NCBI GenBank assembly: GCA_963677345.2
Contig: CAXXLC010000019.1
Location: 186,001-250,000, forward strand
Direction of reading: 5' to 3'
DNA from: Saccharicrinis sp963677345
GTDB taxonomy: Bacteria; Bacteroidota; Bacteroidia; Bacteroidales; Marinilabiliaceae
DNA: 64,000 bases
Part shown: piece by piece, positions 1-13,382 of the stretch
How positions within the stretch are numbered: position 1 is the first letter of the stretch
How the letters are laid out: each line of letters starts with the position of its first letter
Notes under the pieces: generated by a model
What the model saw: only the letters and a program-made list of their open reading frames with translations
Told to the model about the DNA's origin: nothing
Databases searched by the model: none
Program-made: the position numbers and the translations under genes

Positions 1-19
1 TTGATTGGTTGTACATATT

Positions 20-1018
20 TTATCTGTTTATTATAGTTGTTTTTAGTTGGATACCCTTGTTGAGTATTTTGTTGTCAATTTGATCACATAACATATTTAC
101 AGCATAATTTGCAATTTCTTTACTTGGCTGTAGTGCTGATGTAACCTTTGGTAATGAATAATCGAAGAGATCCAGATTATCAAAGCTTGCAAAGTCAAGT
201 GTTTGTTTAAGCTGTGGGTACATGGTATTAATAACCCAAATAGCTTCTGCTGTTAGTACATTGTTTAAGAATAAGATAGCTGTAGCTGGATTGTTCTTAC
301 TAATCATTTTAGAAATGGCTACTTTTACACCACTTTTTATATCTGTTAGATCTATCTCAAAAACGAGATCTTTGCTAAAGCTAATATTGTTGCTGATTAA
401 GGAGTCTTTATAACCATTTTCTCTTTCTAATATGTTAGGCAGGAAAGAGGTAATGGAAAAAAGTGCGATCTTGTGATGGCCTTTATTTATTAAGGCATTA
501 GTTAATTGCTGAGCTGTTTCATAATTATTAATTCCGATAAAAGGATTTTCAATATTTGGAAGAAATCTATCGAACAAAACATATGGATATTCTTTGCCGA
601 AAACATCAGTAAGCCGGTCATAGTTGTTTGATGCACTTGCTAAAATAATACCATCTATTTGTCTGGATTTAAAACTTTCAATAATATTTCTTTCTTTTGC
701 AATATCTTCATTGGTGTTAGCAACCATTACAGAATAACCTTTTGTTTCTGCAATAGCTTCAATTTGTTTCGCTATTTTACCAAAAAATGGGTTTGAGATA
801 TCAGGAACTACAAAACCAATTGTAAAAGATTTTCCTAAAGAAAGACTGCGGGCAATAAAGTTCGCCTTGTAGTTGTTCTTTTTAGCAATATCTATGATTT
901 TCTCTTGCGTTTTTAAGCTGATATTCTTTTCATCTCCACGTCCATTTAAAACAAATGAGACTGTGGTTTTTGAAACTCCTGCTAATTCTGCTATTTTATT
1001 TATCGATATTTTCGCCAT
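20..1018 (-). CDS. LacI-family transcriptional regulator
   Basis: A 332-residue DNA-binding repressor of the LacI/GalR family. The N-terminus holds the family helix-turn-helix (about residues 6-25, with AELAGVSKTTVSFVLNG) and hinge region. It is followed by a periplasmic-binding-protein-like sugar domain (IGFVVPDISNPFFGKIAKQI near residue 67 onward). Length is normal for the family. The start is chosen because the HTH begins within a few residues of it. No sugar-utilisation gene is adjacent on either side within the window; the gene reads out of the left edge, so targets may lie beyond it. Family certain, ligand unknown. Confidence 0.93.
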   Translation of the reverse strand: MAKISINKIAELAGVSKTTVSFVLNGRGDEKNISLKTQEKIIDIAKKNNYKANFIARSLSLGKSFTIGFVVPDISNPFFGKIAKQIEAIAETKGYSVMVANTNEDIAKERNIIESFKSRQIDGIILASASNNYDRLTDVFGKEYPYVLFDRFLPNIENPFIGINNYETAQQLTNALINKGHHKIALFSITSFLPNILERENGYKDSLISNNISFSKDLVFEIDLTDIKSGVKVAISKMISKNNPATAILFLNNVLTAEAIWVINTMYPQLKQTLDFASFDNLDLFDYSLPKVTSALQPSKEIANYAVNMLCDQIDNKILNKGIQLKTTIINR

Positions 1019-1034
1019 AACTAAATCGGTTTAG

Positions 1035-1042
1035 CAAAAGTA
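1035..1042 (-). promoter_or_regulatory. Candidate -7 element for the LacI-type gene
   Basis: On the minus strand this reads TACTTTTG, matching the Bacteroidota -7 consensus TAnnTTTG, 16 bases before the start codon. No clear TTTG partner sits at the usual distance. Just upstream, GTTTACTAAAC (1061-1071) is a palindrome with five-base arms. CTAAA-4-TTTAG (1021-1034) lies between the -7 element and the start codon. Both could be sites for autoregulation by a LacI-type repressor. Inference only. Confidence 0.35.
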
Positions 1043-1179
1043 GTTTAAAAAATTAATATTGTTTACTAAACTACAAAAAAATGAGATGTGTATTCTTTAT
1101 GTGTTTCTAATTAGGTGTATATGAGGTTTGTAATGTGGGTTGGTGACATAGCTGGGGTGATTAAAATTATATTAAAAAT

Positions 1180-1202
1180 ATTACAAACTAAAAAAATAGT
1201 TT
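1180..1202. promoter_or_regulatory. Dyads upstream of blaI-like gene
   Basis: AAACTA-AAAAAA-TAGTTT (1185-1202) is a perfect six-base inverted repeat. ATTACAAAC at 1180-1188 is also the exact complement of GTTTGTAAT at 1126-1134. BlaI/MecI repressors bind dyads in front of their own operons, so these are operator candidates. They do not match the classical TACA/TGTA operator closely. Confidence 0.3.
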
Positions 1203-1273
1203 AAAAATTTGCTGGAATAGAAATTATGATGTAAGTTTGAACTATTGATTTAGTTGAATTGATTTTAGAGAGG

Positions 1274-1305
1274 ATAAAAGAATAAAAGAATAAAAGAATG
1301 AAAGA
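1274..1305 (+). repeat. 8-bp tandem repeat ending at a start codon
   Basis: The unit ATAAAAGA occurs three times in a row (1274, 1282, 1290). A fourth, one-base variant ATGAAAGA (1298-1305) supplies the ATG of the BlaI-like gene. Copy-number change would move the start relative to upstream translation signals without altering the protein. Confidence 0.75.
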
Positions 1306-1672
1306 ATTAACAAAGGCAGAAGAACAAGTGATGCAAATAATGTGGGAATTAGGCAAAACCACTGTAAAAAGCATTATAGATAAAATGTCGGATCCCAAAC
1401 CAGCATTTAATACAGTGTCAACAATTGTGCGGATTTTAGAAACTAAAGGTTTTGTGGATCATGAAAAAAAAGGACGTGGCTATGTGTATTTTTCAATTGT
1501 AACAAAAGAGGAATACAGAAAAAAGTTTATGAAGCGCTTTGTTTCTAATTACTTTCAAGGTTCATTAAAGGAATTAGTGTCGTTTTTTGCTAAGGAAGAC
1601 AAAATGGATATTAAAGAACTTGAAGATCTTTTAGATGATGTAAAAAATGAGTTAAATAAAGAAAAAGAATAG
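1298..1672 (+). CDS. BlaI/MecI/CopY-family repressor
   Basis: A 124-residue winged-helix repressor of the BlaI/MecI family. The sequence begins MKELTKAEEQVMQIMWELGK and continues with the recognition region (PAFNTVSTIVRILETKGFV), both typical of the family. The C-terminal half is the dimerisation part that the partner protease cleaves or otherwise inactivates in characterised systems. It ends two bases before the M56 peptidase gene, so the two are an operon. In Bacteroidota such pairs are widespread and usually not linked to a beta-lactamase; none is seen here. What it represses besides its own operon is unknown. Confidence 0.92.
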   Translation: MKELTKAEEQVMQIMWELGKTTVKSIIDKMSDPKPAFNTVSTIVRILETKGFVDHEKKGRGYVYFSIVTKEEYRKKFMKRFVSNYFQGSLKELVSFFAKEDKMDIKELEDLLDDVKNELNKEKE

Positions 1673-1674
1673 TT

Positions 1675-3177
1675 ATGGAGCATATTGTTAAGTATCTAAT
1701 AGAATCTTCAATTATACTTGGGATTTTAACTATTTTTTATCGTTTGATTCTTCATAATGAAAGAATTTTTAGGTTTAACAGATTTTATTTGTTGTTATCT
1801 CTTTGTCTTGCTTCGGTTGTTCCTTTGATTCATTTATCTAATCCAGTAAGAGATGAATCTCAAATGGAGGGCTTTTCTTATTTATTAGGTTCTGTAGATG
1901 TATATTCAACTCAATTTCAGGAAATTGTCATACCTAAAATAGCGCAGGTTCAATTATTTAATTGGTTGTATGCTTTTGGTGTTGCATTGTTATTGGTCAG
2001 GTTGTTTTATGGATTAGTTCAATTGGGAGGACTTTCCAGAAAGGCCACCTGGTCTAAAGTAAAAGGGTATAGAGTGGCTAATTTGCCTGGTCGCTTTAAT
2101 CCGTTTTCATTCTTTAATATCATTTTCGTGAATCAGTCTTTGTATTCAGATGACGATTTGGATAAAATAATGGATCATGAGATGGCTCATATTCAATTCA
2201 AACATTCATTAGATGTGCTTGTTGTTGAGTGTCTTTTAATTATTCAGTGGTTTAATCCTTTTGCCTGGATTATTCAACGATTGTTAAAAGAACTCCACGA
2301 GTTTCAGGCTGATAAGGAGGTTTTGAAAAGAGGAACCTCTATCGGTCAGTACAAAATGTTATTGTTGTTTCAGGCATCAGGAGCGCGTTTGTTGCCAGTA
2401 AATAACTTTAATCAATCTATTACTAAAAAAAGATTTAATATGATGACAAATAATTCTTTAAAAAAATATGGTGTGTACAAGGCTTTAATGGCTTTAATGG
2501 TAGTTTCTACCGTAACCTTCTTTTTTGCATGTGATAATGAATATTCTGAGGAGGAGGATGTAAATAGTGTTGAATTAAAAGGGACAGAAAACTCTCTGAG
2601 CGATGAGATTGCATATAATGTTGTTGAAAAAATGCCAGAATATCCAGGAGGAGAGATGGAGTTAAGAAAATTTATTGCTCAAAATGTAAAGTATCCGTCA
2701 GAGGCACAGGAATTAGGAATACAAGGGCGTGTTTATGTTAGTTTCGTTGTGGGGATGGATGGAGAAGTAAAGGATATCAAAGTTGTGAGAGGTGTGCATG
2801 AAGCTATTGATAATGAAGCGATACGAGTGGTTGGGTTAATGCCAAAATGGGAGCCTGGTATGCAAAGAGGAGAGTTTGTAAATGTTAATTTTACAGTTCC
2901 AATTAATTTTGTTTTGGAAGGGGAAGAAGGGAGTTCGCTTCTCAAAAGTGATTCTTCAAAAAATCCTTTGGTGATTATGGATGGTAATGAAATTAGTTAC
3001 GAAGAATTACAAAAGATGGATCCCCAAATGATTAGTCAGATAGATATACTTAAGGATAGTGCAGCTGTTGCAATATTTGGAGAAAAAGGTACAAATGGAG
3101 TGATTAAGGTTAAAACAAAGTTTGCAGGTTCAGAAAAAAATGCTGTACATGTAGTAGCGTATAAGTCGAAAAAATAG
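1675..3177 (+). CDS. M56-family (BlaR1-like) membrane peptidase with TonB C-terminal domain
   Basis: A 500-residue sensor/protease partner of the BlaI-like repressor. The N-terminal part has several membrane segments (about residues 8-25, 37-55, 95-115). It carries the zinc motif HEMAH (residues 168-172) with a downstream HEFQADKEVL that can give the third ligand. A further membrane segment lies near 268-285. The part predicted to be extracytoplasmic is a TonB C-terminal domain (about 318-412, starting MPEYPGGE). It is followed by a tail resembling the plug domain of SusC-type receptors (PLVIMDGNEI, then IDILKDSAAVAIFGEKGTNG, about 430-485). No penicillin-binding sensor domain is present. The signal sensed is unknown. 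Confidence 0.9.
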   Translation: MEHIVKYLIESSIILGILTIFYRLILHNERIFRFNRFYLLLSLCLASVVPLIHLSNPVRDESQMEGFSYLLGSVDVYSTQFQEIVIPKIAQVQLFNWLYAFGVALLLVRLFYGLVQLGGLSRKATWSKVKGYRVANLPGRFNPFSFFNIIFVNQSLYSDDDLDKIMDHEMAHIQFKHSLDVLVVECLLIIQWFNPFAWIIQRLLKELHEFQADKEVLKRGTSIGQYKMLLLFQASGARLLPVNNFNQSITKKRFNMMTNNSLKKYGVYKALMALMVVSTVTFFFACDNEYSEEEDVNSVELKGTENSLSDEIAYNVVEKMPEYPGGEMELRKFIAQNVKYPSEAQELGIQGRVYVSFVVGMDGEVKDIKVVRGVHEAIDNEAIRVVGLMPKWEPGMQRGEFVNVNFTVPINFVLEGEEGSSLLKSDSSKNPLVIMDGNEISYEELQKMDPQMISQIDILKDSAAVAIFGEKGTNGVIKVKTKFAGSEKNAVHVVAYKSKK

Positions 3178-3360
3178 TAAGACAGTATTGTAATTAATAC
3201 TAAACTCCAACCGTTTTAGATAAATAGATGTAAGATTGCTGTCTTTATTTAGAACAATAAAACGAGTTATGAGAAAGAATTCACTCATATGAGGATATTT
3301 GTTTTTCTGGTGAGTTCCTTATGGTAAATGGAGGAAAAAATAAAATAGGAATAAAAAAGA

Positions 3361-3392
3361 ACCACTAGCTTTTGTTAGTGGTTTTTTATTTT
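3361..3392 (+). terminator. Rho-independent terminator after the M56 gene
   Basis: ACCACTAGC (3361-3369), a four-base TTTT loop, then GTTAGTGGT (3374-3382) form a nine-pair stem with one G-T pair, followed by six T in a row. It lies 184 bases past the M56 stop. The stretch 3178-3470 otherwise holds no gene that I can see. Confidence 0.85.
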
Positions 3393-3470
3393 AGTCATAT
3401 GGAATCTTTATCTAAACATCTTGAGAAATAGTATAAGTTGTCTTAACTTATTAGTTTAAAGTTTTAAGTT

Positions 3471-3737
3471 ATGACGACAAAAGCAGATAAAATAATTTTA
3501 GGAATACAGATTTGTGATCGATTAAAAGCTGCCGATAAAGTACAAAAGATACTTACTATATATGGTTGTAATATAAAAACACGCTTAGGATTACATGAAG
3601 TAACAGATGATTTTTGTAGTGAAAGTGGTCTGATTCTGCTGGAGTTATTTGGGGAGAGTCATATGCAACAGGAACTAGAAAATTCATTAAGGGATATAGA
3701 TGGTATAATCGTTCAGAAAATGAAATTTGAGCATTAA
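3471..3737 (+). CDS. TM1266-type iron-only hydrogenase system regulator
   Basis: An 88-residue protein resembling the small ACT-like putative regulators found beside [FeFe]-hydrogenase maturation genes (TM1266 type). Visible features are an N-terminal strand with IILGIQICDR, a central IYGCNIKTRLGLHE and a C-terminal IDGIIVQKMKF, the usual size and layout. It is followed 138 bases later by hydG on the same strand, which supports the assignment. It is thought to be regulatory; its ligand and mechanism are not established. It has no DNA-binding domain of its own that I can recognise. Confidence 0.8.
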   Translation: MTTKADKIILGIQICDRLKAADKVQKILTIYGCNIKTRLGLHEVTDDFCSESGLILLELFGESHMQQELENSLRDIDGIIVQKMKFEH

Positions 3738-3875
3738 AAAATACATCTAATTATTCGTGTTGAAAATAATAGGCAAAAGTTTAAATATTATTAGATACGT
3801 GTAAATATTAGTAATTCATTACTTTTTTATCCGAAAACAACTAATTTTACAGCTTGAAAAACTAGTAAAAGAATT

Positions 3876-5309
3876 ATGTCAATAATCTATCACCCTCAAA
3901 AATATAAGATAGAAGATCGTTCGATGGAGAATTTTATCGATTCAGATGAGATTCATGAGATATTGGAGCAAACAAAAAATCCAACAAAGGAGGCGGTACG
4001 TTCTATTATTCAAAAATCTCTCAATAAAGAAAGATTGTCTTTACAAGAAACGGCTGTACTAATAAATGCAACTGATGATGAGTTAGTTCAAGAAATTAAG
4101 TATGCAGCAAAAGAACTAAAAGAAAGGGTTTATGGTAAGAGAATTGTTTTGTTTGCACCTTTGTATGTAGGTAATTTATGTATTAATAATTGCTCTTACT
4201 GTGGATTTAGAGCAGAGAATAAATCACAGAAACGAGTGACATTATCTACAGAAGACTTAATAAATGAGGTGAAGGCTTTGGAAGATGCTGGGCATAAGCG
4301 ACTAATTATGGTTTATGGAGAACATCCAAAGTATAATGCGCGATATATTGCAGATACAGTTAAGACGGTTTATTCAGTAAAGCATAAGAAAGGGGAAATT
4401 AGGAGGGTTAATATAAATGCGGCACCTTTAGATATTGAAGGATTTAAAATAGTTAAGGAAGCAGGGATTGGAACATATCAGATTTTTCAGGAAACATATC
4501 ATAAAGAAACGTACTTAAATGTACATAAGAGTGGATTAAAGCGAGATTTTAATTGGCGTATTACAGGATTAGATCGCGCGATGGAGGGTGGAATTGATGA
4601 TTTAGGTATTGGTGCATTGTTGGGACTTTATGATTGGAGGTTTGAGGTGTTAGGCTTGTTACGTCATGTTAATCATTTTGAATCGGTTTATAATGTAGGA
4701 CCTCATACTATTTCCTTTCCACGTATTAAGGATGCATCAGAAATGAATATTGATAAGCAATGGATGGTTTCTGATGAAGATTTTACACGTTTGGTTGCAA
4801 TTTTAAGATTAGCCGTTCCGTATACAGGGTTGATTTTGACTGCCCGAGAACCCGCAGAAATTAGAGATGAAATATTGCAATTTGGAGTTTCTCAGATTGA
4901 TGGTGGTACAAATATCGAATTGGGGGGCTATTCACAAAAGGATGTTAAGCAAGATATCGATCAGGAACAATTTGTAATTAATGATAATCGTTCTTTAAAT
5001 GAAGTAATGGAAGAGCTGGTGGGCAATGGTTTTATTCCATCTTTTTGTACGGCTTGTTACAGATTAAATAGAACAGGTGAGCATTTTATGGAATTTTCGG
5101 TGCCTGGTTTTATAAAAAGGTTCTGTCAACCCAATGCGATGTTGACTTTGGCTGAGTATTTGGAAGACTATGCTCCAGAATCGACTAAGATTAAAGGGTA
5201 TAAATTAATTGATGAGGAATTGGTTAATTATGAGGATGATCGATTTAAATCTAAGTTGATAGAACGTTTAGAGAAGATTAAGAATGGTGAGAGAGATCTT
5301 TATTTTTAA
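3876..5309 (+). CDS. hydG: [FeFe]-hydrogenase maturase HydG (radical SAM tyrosine lyase)
   Basis: A 477-residue radical-SAM enzyme. It cleaves tyrosine to p-cresol and dehydroglycine and supplies the CO and cyanide ligands of the hydrogenase H-cluster. The SAM-cluster motif C102-x3-C106-x2-C109 (LCINNCSYCGF) is present. The C-terminal second-cluster motif C391-x2-C394-x22-C417 (CTACYRLNRTGEHF...) is diagnostic for HydG as opposed to HydE or ThiH. Length is normal. The gene follows the TM1266-type regulator. hydE, hydF and the hydrogenase itself are not in the window and must be elsewhere if the pathway works. Confidence 0.97.
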   Translation: MSIIYHPQKYKIEDRSMENFIDSDEIHEILEQTKNPTKEAVRSIIQKSLNKERLSLQETAVLINATDDELVQEIKYAAKELKERVYGKRIVLFAPLYVGNLCINNCSYCGFRAENKSQKRVTLSTEDLINEVKALEDAGHKRLIMVYGEHPKYNARYIADTVKTVYSVKHKKGEIRRVNINAAPLDIEGFKIVKEAGIGTYQIFQETYHKETYLNVHKSGLKRDFNWRITGLDRAMEGGIDDLGIGALLGLYDWRFEVLGLLRHVNHFESVYNVGPHTISFPRIKDASEMNIDKQWMVSDEDFTRLVAILRLAVPYTGLILTAREPAEIRDEILQFGVSQIDGGTNIELGGYSQKDVKQDIDQEQFVINDNRSLNEVMEELVGNGFIPSFCTACYRLNRTGEHFMEFSVPGFIKRFCQPNAMLTLAEYLEDYAPESTKIKGYKLIDEELVNYEDDRFKSKLIERLEKIKNGERDLYF

Positions 5310-5468
5310 ATGAATTTGTTGATGTTCTATAAAGAGTTTAATGAACTTCCTTTATGGTATTTTGCAGGGAAATAGAAAAATTAGTAAAAAAAATATCTTC
5401 TAATATATTGACAAAATGACAATTGCAAATTACCTTTGAAATCTGAGTAAAAAATAATCTGGAATTCA

Positions 5469-5829
5469 TTTGGAAGTTACAAATAAAAGCAGTTATTTTG
5501 CACCCGCTTTGAACGAGAGGCGAGATAAAAAGATTGAAATATTGAGCAACTTTAATGGAAGAAAGTCTTGAGCAAGAGGAGGTTTTAGAAGCTGAAAAGC
5601 GAGATAAAAATTTTTAAAATATTTTTAAAAATTTATTTGGTTTTAAAAAATAAAATCACTTATCTTTGCAGCCGCTTTTAAAGAGAGGCAAAAGTTAAAA
5701 TACTGAGACTTTAGGAAGGGTTTTAAATTGGTGAAAAACAGCAATTTAAGTTAAAAATAAAGCTTGAAAAAATAAATAAAAATTTTTCAAAATTTATTTG
5801 GAGAAAAGGAAATAAAGTTGTTATCTTTG
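5469..5829 (+). promoter_or_regulatory. Three tandem rRNA promoters, operon 1
   Basis: Three copies of the Bacteroidota promoter TTTG-N20/21-TAnnTTTG stand in front of the 16S gene. P1: TTTG 5469-5472, 20-base spacer, TTATTTTG 5493-5500 (one mismatch). P2: TTTG 5636-5639, 21 bases, TATCTTTG 5661-5668. P3: TTTG 5797-5800, 21 bases, TATCTTTG 5822-5829. Each -7 element is followed by a similar CnnCCGCTTT initial transcribed sequence. The remaining DNA between 5310 and the 16S gene contains no coding region that I can see. Confidence 0.75.
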
Positions 5830-6092
5830 CATCCGCTTTGAGAGCGATACTCTAACGAAGGTTGGAGGTTAAAAAAAAAGATTGAAATAAACATTGTTTT
5901 AGAAAGAGTTCTAAAATGTGTTTACAAGATATAAAGAGTTCTGATTTATTTATGCCTTGATGCTGAATAAAGAGGAAAACGTTCTTTGAAAATATTGAAA
6001 TGCACACTTAATAAAAGGAAAGTAAAGTTTGATCTTTGAGTTAAAACTCTTGTAAAGAATTATAGCCATTAAATTGGCAAAACAATTTTTAT

Positions 6093-7616
<1,524 letters not shown>

Positions 7617-7831
7617 GGAGAGAGTTTTAACAATAGTACCAAGTTAATAAGTAGAAAGTAAAAAGTGATAAGCTTAAAACAATCCACTGAGAACTGAGTA
7701 CAGACAACTTATTACTAAATTTATAAGTAGTGCATTTCACATTTCGCAAAATGCGAAAAAACGTACATTGACATATTGGCAAAACAATCAAAATCATAGT
7801 TTAGCAATGCGCAAAGCATCCGCTAAACCAA
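7617..7831 (+). other. 16S-23S spacer of operon 1, without tRNA genes
   Basis: About 215 bases separate 16S and 23S. I find no cloverleaf, in contrast to operon 2, whose longer spacer holds tRNA-Ile and tRNA-Ala. The stretch from about 7760 (ACGTACATTGACATATTGGC) to the 23S start is shared with operon 2; the part before it is different. Confidence 0.85.
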
Positions 7832-10622
<2,791 letters not shown>

Positions 10623-10763
10623 TTGGGCGTATGTGTGAGTTCTGTGATTTTGATTGAAGCTGGTATGTAATCAAGCAGAGCTTGATTAGTACAAAGTACA
10701 AAGTAGAAAGTACCAAGACCAGGTACAGGAAACTAAATACTAAGTACTCAAATAAAGATATTC

Positions 10764-10871
<108 letters not shown>

Positions 10872-10880
10872 TTAAAAAAA

Positions 10881-10916
10881 AGAGCAATCGAACAAGTTTC
10901 GGTTGCTCTTTTTTTG
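10881..10916 (+). terminator. Terminator of rRNA operon 1
   Basis: AGAGCAATCGA (10881-10891), a seven-base loop and TCGGTTGCTCT (10899-10909) form an 11-pair stem with one T-G pair, followed by a run of T. It begins ten bases after 5S. The same terminator follows operon 2. Confidence 0.9.
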
Positions 10917-11174
10917 TTTATAGACTTTTATCGTATCTGGGGTCATTACAAGAAAAAGATATACTTCGGATCACGGGATCACGTACAATATTTGGGTCTG
11001 AGAGTAAAATGTTGTTTATTTGCTGTTAAATAGAAATAATAAATAAACATCAAGAAAATTGAAAGACGGACTATCCCAGGAGCTACTAGCTCTATTTCTG
11101 CCAGAAGGTATATTAGAACATTTTGAACTTGTATCGTATCCATGCTGTAATGTACACTATATAAAAATCCGTAA

Positions 11175-12656
11175 TTAGTTCTTAATGGTTTTCCAATTTC
11201 GAGGAAGAAGTTCATTTAATTGAGATGTTTTATAATCTTGTATTCTTTCAAGTACAAAGGTTAACCATTCTAAAGGATTTACCTCATTAATTTTGCATGT
11301 AGCAAAGAAAGAATACATCATGGCAGCTTTCTTTGCTGCACTATGTGAACCTGCAAATAAATAGTTTTTCCGGCCTAAAGCTAATGGACGTATAGCATTT
11401 TCAATTTTATTATTATCAATTTCATATTTACCATTATTAATGTAGGCTTTTAATCTCGGCCAGAGGTTGTATGTATAGTTAATTGCTTTTCCAATTGGAC
11501 TTTGGGGTACCACTTGATTAATGTTGCTTTTTAGCCATTGTTCTATTTCGATTAAGACAGGTTTTGCATATAGACTTCTGTACCTTTGTAAAGTATTTTG
11601 ATCTATCAAACGCTCTTTTGCTGTTTTTTCTATTTTATAAAGCTTCTGTATCTTTTTAAGCATATATTCTGCCATATCATTGTCGTAGCTCAATGCTTTG
11701 TCAAAATAGCGCCGTGCATGTGCCATGCAAGCTAAGAGCACAATATGGCCTTTGGTTTCCATGCTTTGATACGCAATGTAACCATCAGTTTGTAATGATC
11801 CGTTAAAATTTTTCAGAGTCTCTTCTGGTGCATCTTTATTTCTGCCCGGATGATATTTAAAAAGAACTAAACCTTGCTCAGGTGATCGATAAACCCATTG
11901 GTATCCTGAAAATAAAGCACCTTTCTTTTGTGAATCCTGAACCCCAATTGGAGATTCATCAGCTTGTAAATAATCACAATTTAAAGCTTCTTTTTCCAAT
12001 AAGAGATACAAAGGATCCAATAAATCTGTCGCTTTATTAAACCATCCGTTCATTGTTGAATTGGTTAAATACAGCTTACTACGTTTGAAAATCTGTATTT
12101 GACGATAAAAAGGGAGATGATCAACATATTTTGCAACCAATATATAAGCTAATAAACTTGCTCCGGCATTTCCCTTTGGTATTGGCAAGGAAGGCAATTC
12201 TGAAATAACAACGCCTTGGTTATTTGGTCTTGCATATTTTGGACGGATAATTTTCCTAACAAATATTTGAGCAGGATTATATTCTAATATTTCAGTTATC
12301 TCTTCGCCAATTTTTCTTGAACCTGGCTCAATCAAATCTGGTTCAATTATTTCTTCTACTCGTGGAAAGTGATCTGATATTTTTATGCGAATGGGAGTCT
12401 TCTTTTCCTTCTCCGGCTTTTTTCTAGTGTAATTAATTTGTTCAACTTCCGTTTCTGCTTCCTTTGTTTTTTCATCAAATAAGTCTAATTGAGAAGCGTC
12501 TTGAGATGTGGGTACAAAACGTTCACTTTTACTACCAAAAATTAGTCTCTGAAGCTCTTTGAACTGATGTTTTAAGTATTTATGTTCAGCCAGCAGTTTT
12601 TCATATTCTGCCTTTGAAACGACTTCTTCTTGTATATCTTTTGCTTTGATTTCCAC
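11175..12656 (-). CDS. tnpC: IS66 transposase TnpC, copy 1
   Basis: A 493-residue DDE transposase. Order: an N-terminal coiled-coil/leucine-rich region, a basic region, a zinc-finger-like linker common to IS66, then the catalytic core. The core has D in YLQADESPIGV, D in LQTDGYIAYQ and E in IENAIRPLALGRKNYLF. The C-terminal region is typical (FFATCKINEVNPLEWL). It appears intact, so the element may be active. Confidence 0.93.
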   Translation of the reverse strand: MEIKAKDIQEEVVSKAEYEKLLAEHKYLKHQFKELQRLIFGSKSERFVPTSQDASQLDLFDEKTKEAETEVEQINYTRKKPEKEKKTPIRIKISDHFPRVEEIIEPDLIEPGSRKIGEEITEILEYNPAQIFVRKIIRPKYARPNNQGVVISELPSLPIPKGNAGASLLAYILVAKYVDHLPFYRQIQIFKRSKLYLTNSTMNGWFNKATDLLDPLYLLLEKEALNCDYLQADESPIGVQDSQKKGALFSGYQWVYRSPEQGLVLFKYHPGRNKDAPEETLKNFNGSLQTDGYIAYQSMETKGHIVLLACMAHARRYFDKALSYDNDMAEYMLKKIQKLYKIEKTAKERLIDQNTLQRYRSLYAKPVLIEIEQWLKSNINQVVPQSPIGKAINYTYNLWPRLKAYINNGKYEIDNNKIENAIRPLALGRKNYLFAGSHSAAKKAAMMYSFFATCKINEVNPLEWLTFVLERIQDYKTSQLNELLPRNWKTIKN

Positions 12657-12694
12657 GCTTAAAGATAATCAAAACCTTTGTAATATCAATGGAT

Positions 12695-13057
12695 TCAAGG
12701 TGTTTTATCCTCTTGGAAAAACCTTTTTTTTTGTCTCAGATTTGTAATACAAATACCATCTATCAACATAACCATTTGAGCATAACTTAAAATATAACAT
12801 CCTTCATTTATATCATATTTGGGATATTCAAATGTGCCTTTTTCAAGCCTTTTATAATACAAAACAAATCCACTTCCTTTCCAGTGTAAAAGTTTTATTT
12901 TGTTTCTGTTTTTATTGATAAAGACAAAGACATCGCCATTCAATGGTGATTCCCCAAGATTATTTTTAACAAGGCCACATAACCCATCGAAACTTTTTCG
13001 CATATCCGTAGCTTGTCCGTATAATTGAAATTTTAGTTCTGAAGACAAGGTAAACAT
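12695..13057 (-). CDS. tnpB: IS66 accessory protein TnpB, copy 1
   Basis: A 120-residue IS66 Orf2 protein with the family signature MRKSFDGLCGLV, the central FVFINKNRNKIKLLHW and the YYKRLEKGTFEYP end. It is required together with TnpA and TnpC for IS66 transposition in studied elements, but its exact role is not settled. It lies one base after tnpA and 38 bases before tnpC. Confidence 0.92.
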   Translation of the reverse strand: MFTLSSELKFQLYGQATDMRKSFDGLCGLVKNNLGESPLNGDVFVFINKNRNKIKLLHWKGSGFVLYYKRLEKGTFEYPKYDINEGCYILSYAQMVMLIDGICITNLRQKKRFFQEDKTP

Positions 13058-13058
13058 A

Positions 13059-13382
13059 TCAATACAATTTTATGAGTTCTTTAATTGTTTCTATTGAAAC
13101 TCCATGCCTGTATCGAAATGTTACTCCATTAGGAAATTCAATCTCTTGATAGGTTGGTTCTTTTGTGTTTGAAACTGTTACGGGAATAAATCCAGTAGCC
13201 AATGAATCTGACTGTTTTAAGACCTTCTCTTTATTAAACTTGGTTATCCAATATTTAAGTGAATCCTGAGAAATTCCTTCTTTCTTACAAAAATCAGGCT
13301 GCTTAATTTCTCTCTTACTTTCATGCCACAGATCTACGATTCTTCGTATTTCTGCATGACGTTTTGTTATGGTTGTTTTCAT
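13059..13382 (-). CDS. tnpA: IS66 accessory protein TnpA, copy 1
   Basis: A 107-residue IS66 Orf1 protein with a helix-turn-helix-like N-terminus (FCKKEGISQDSLKYWITKF) and the C-terminal strand EIEFPNGVTFRYRHGVS typical of this family. First gene of the element, followed at once by tnpB. Confidence 0.88.
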   Translation of the reverse strand: MKTTITKRHAEIRRIVDLWHESKREIKQPDFCKKEGISQDSLKYWITKFNKEKVLKQSDSLATGFIPVTVSNTKEPTYQEIEFPNGVTFRYRHGVSIETIKELIKLY

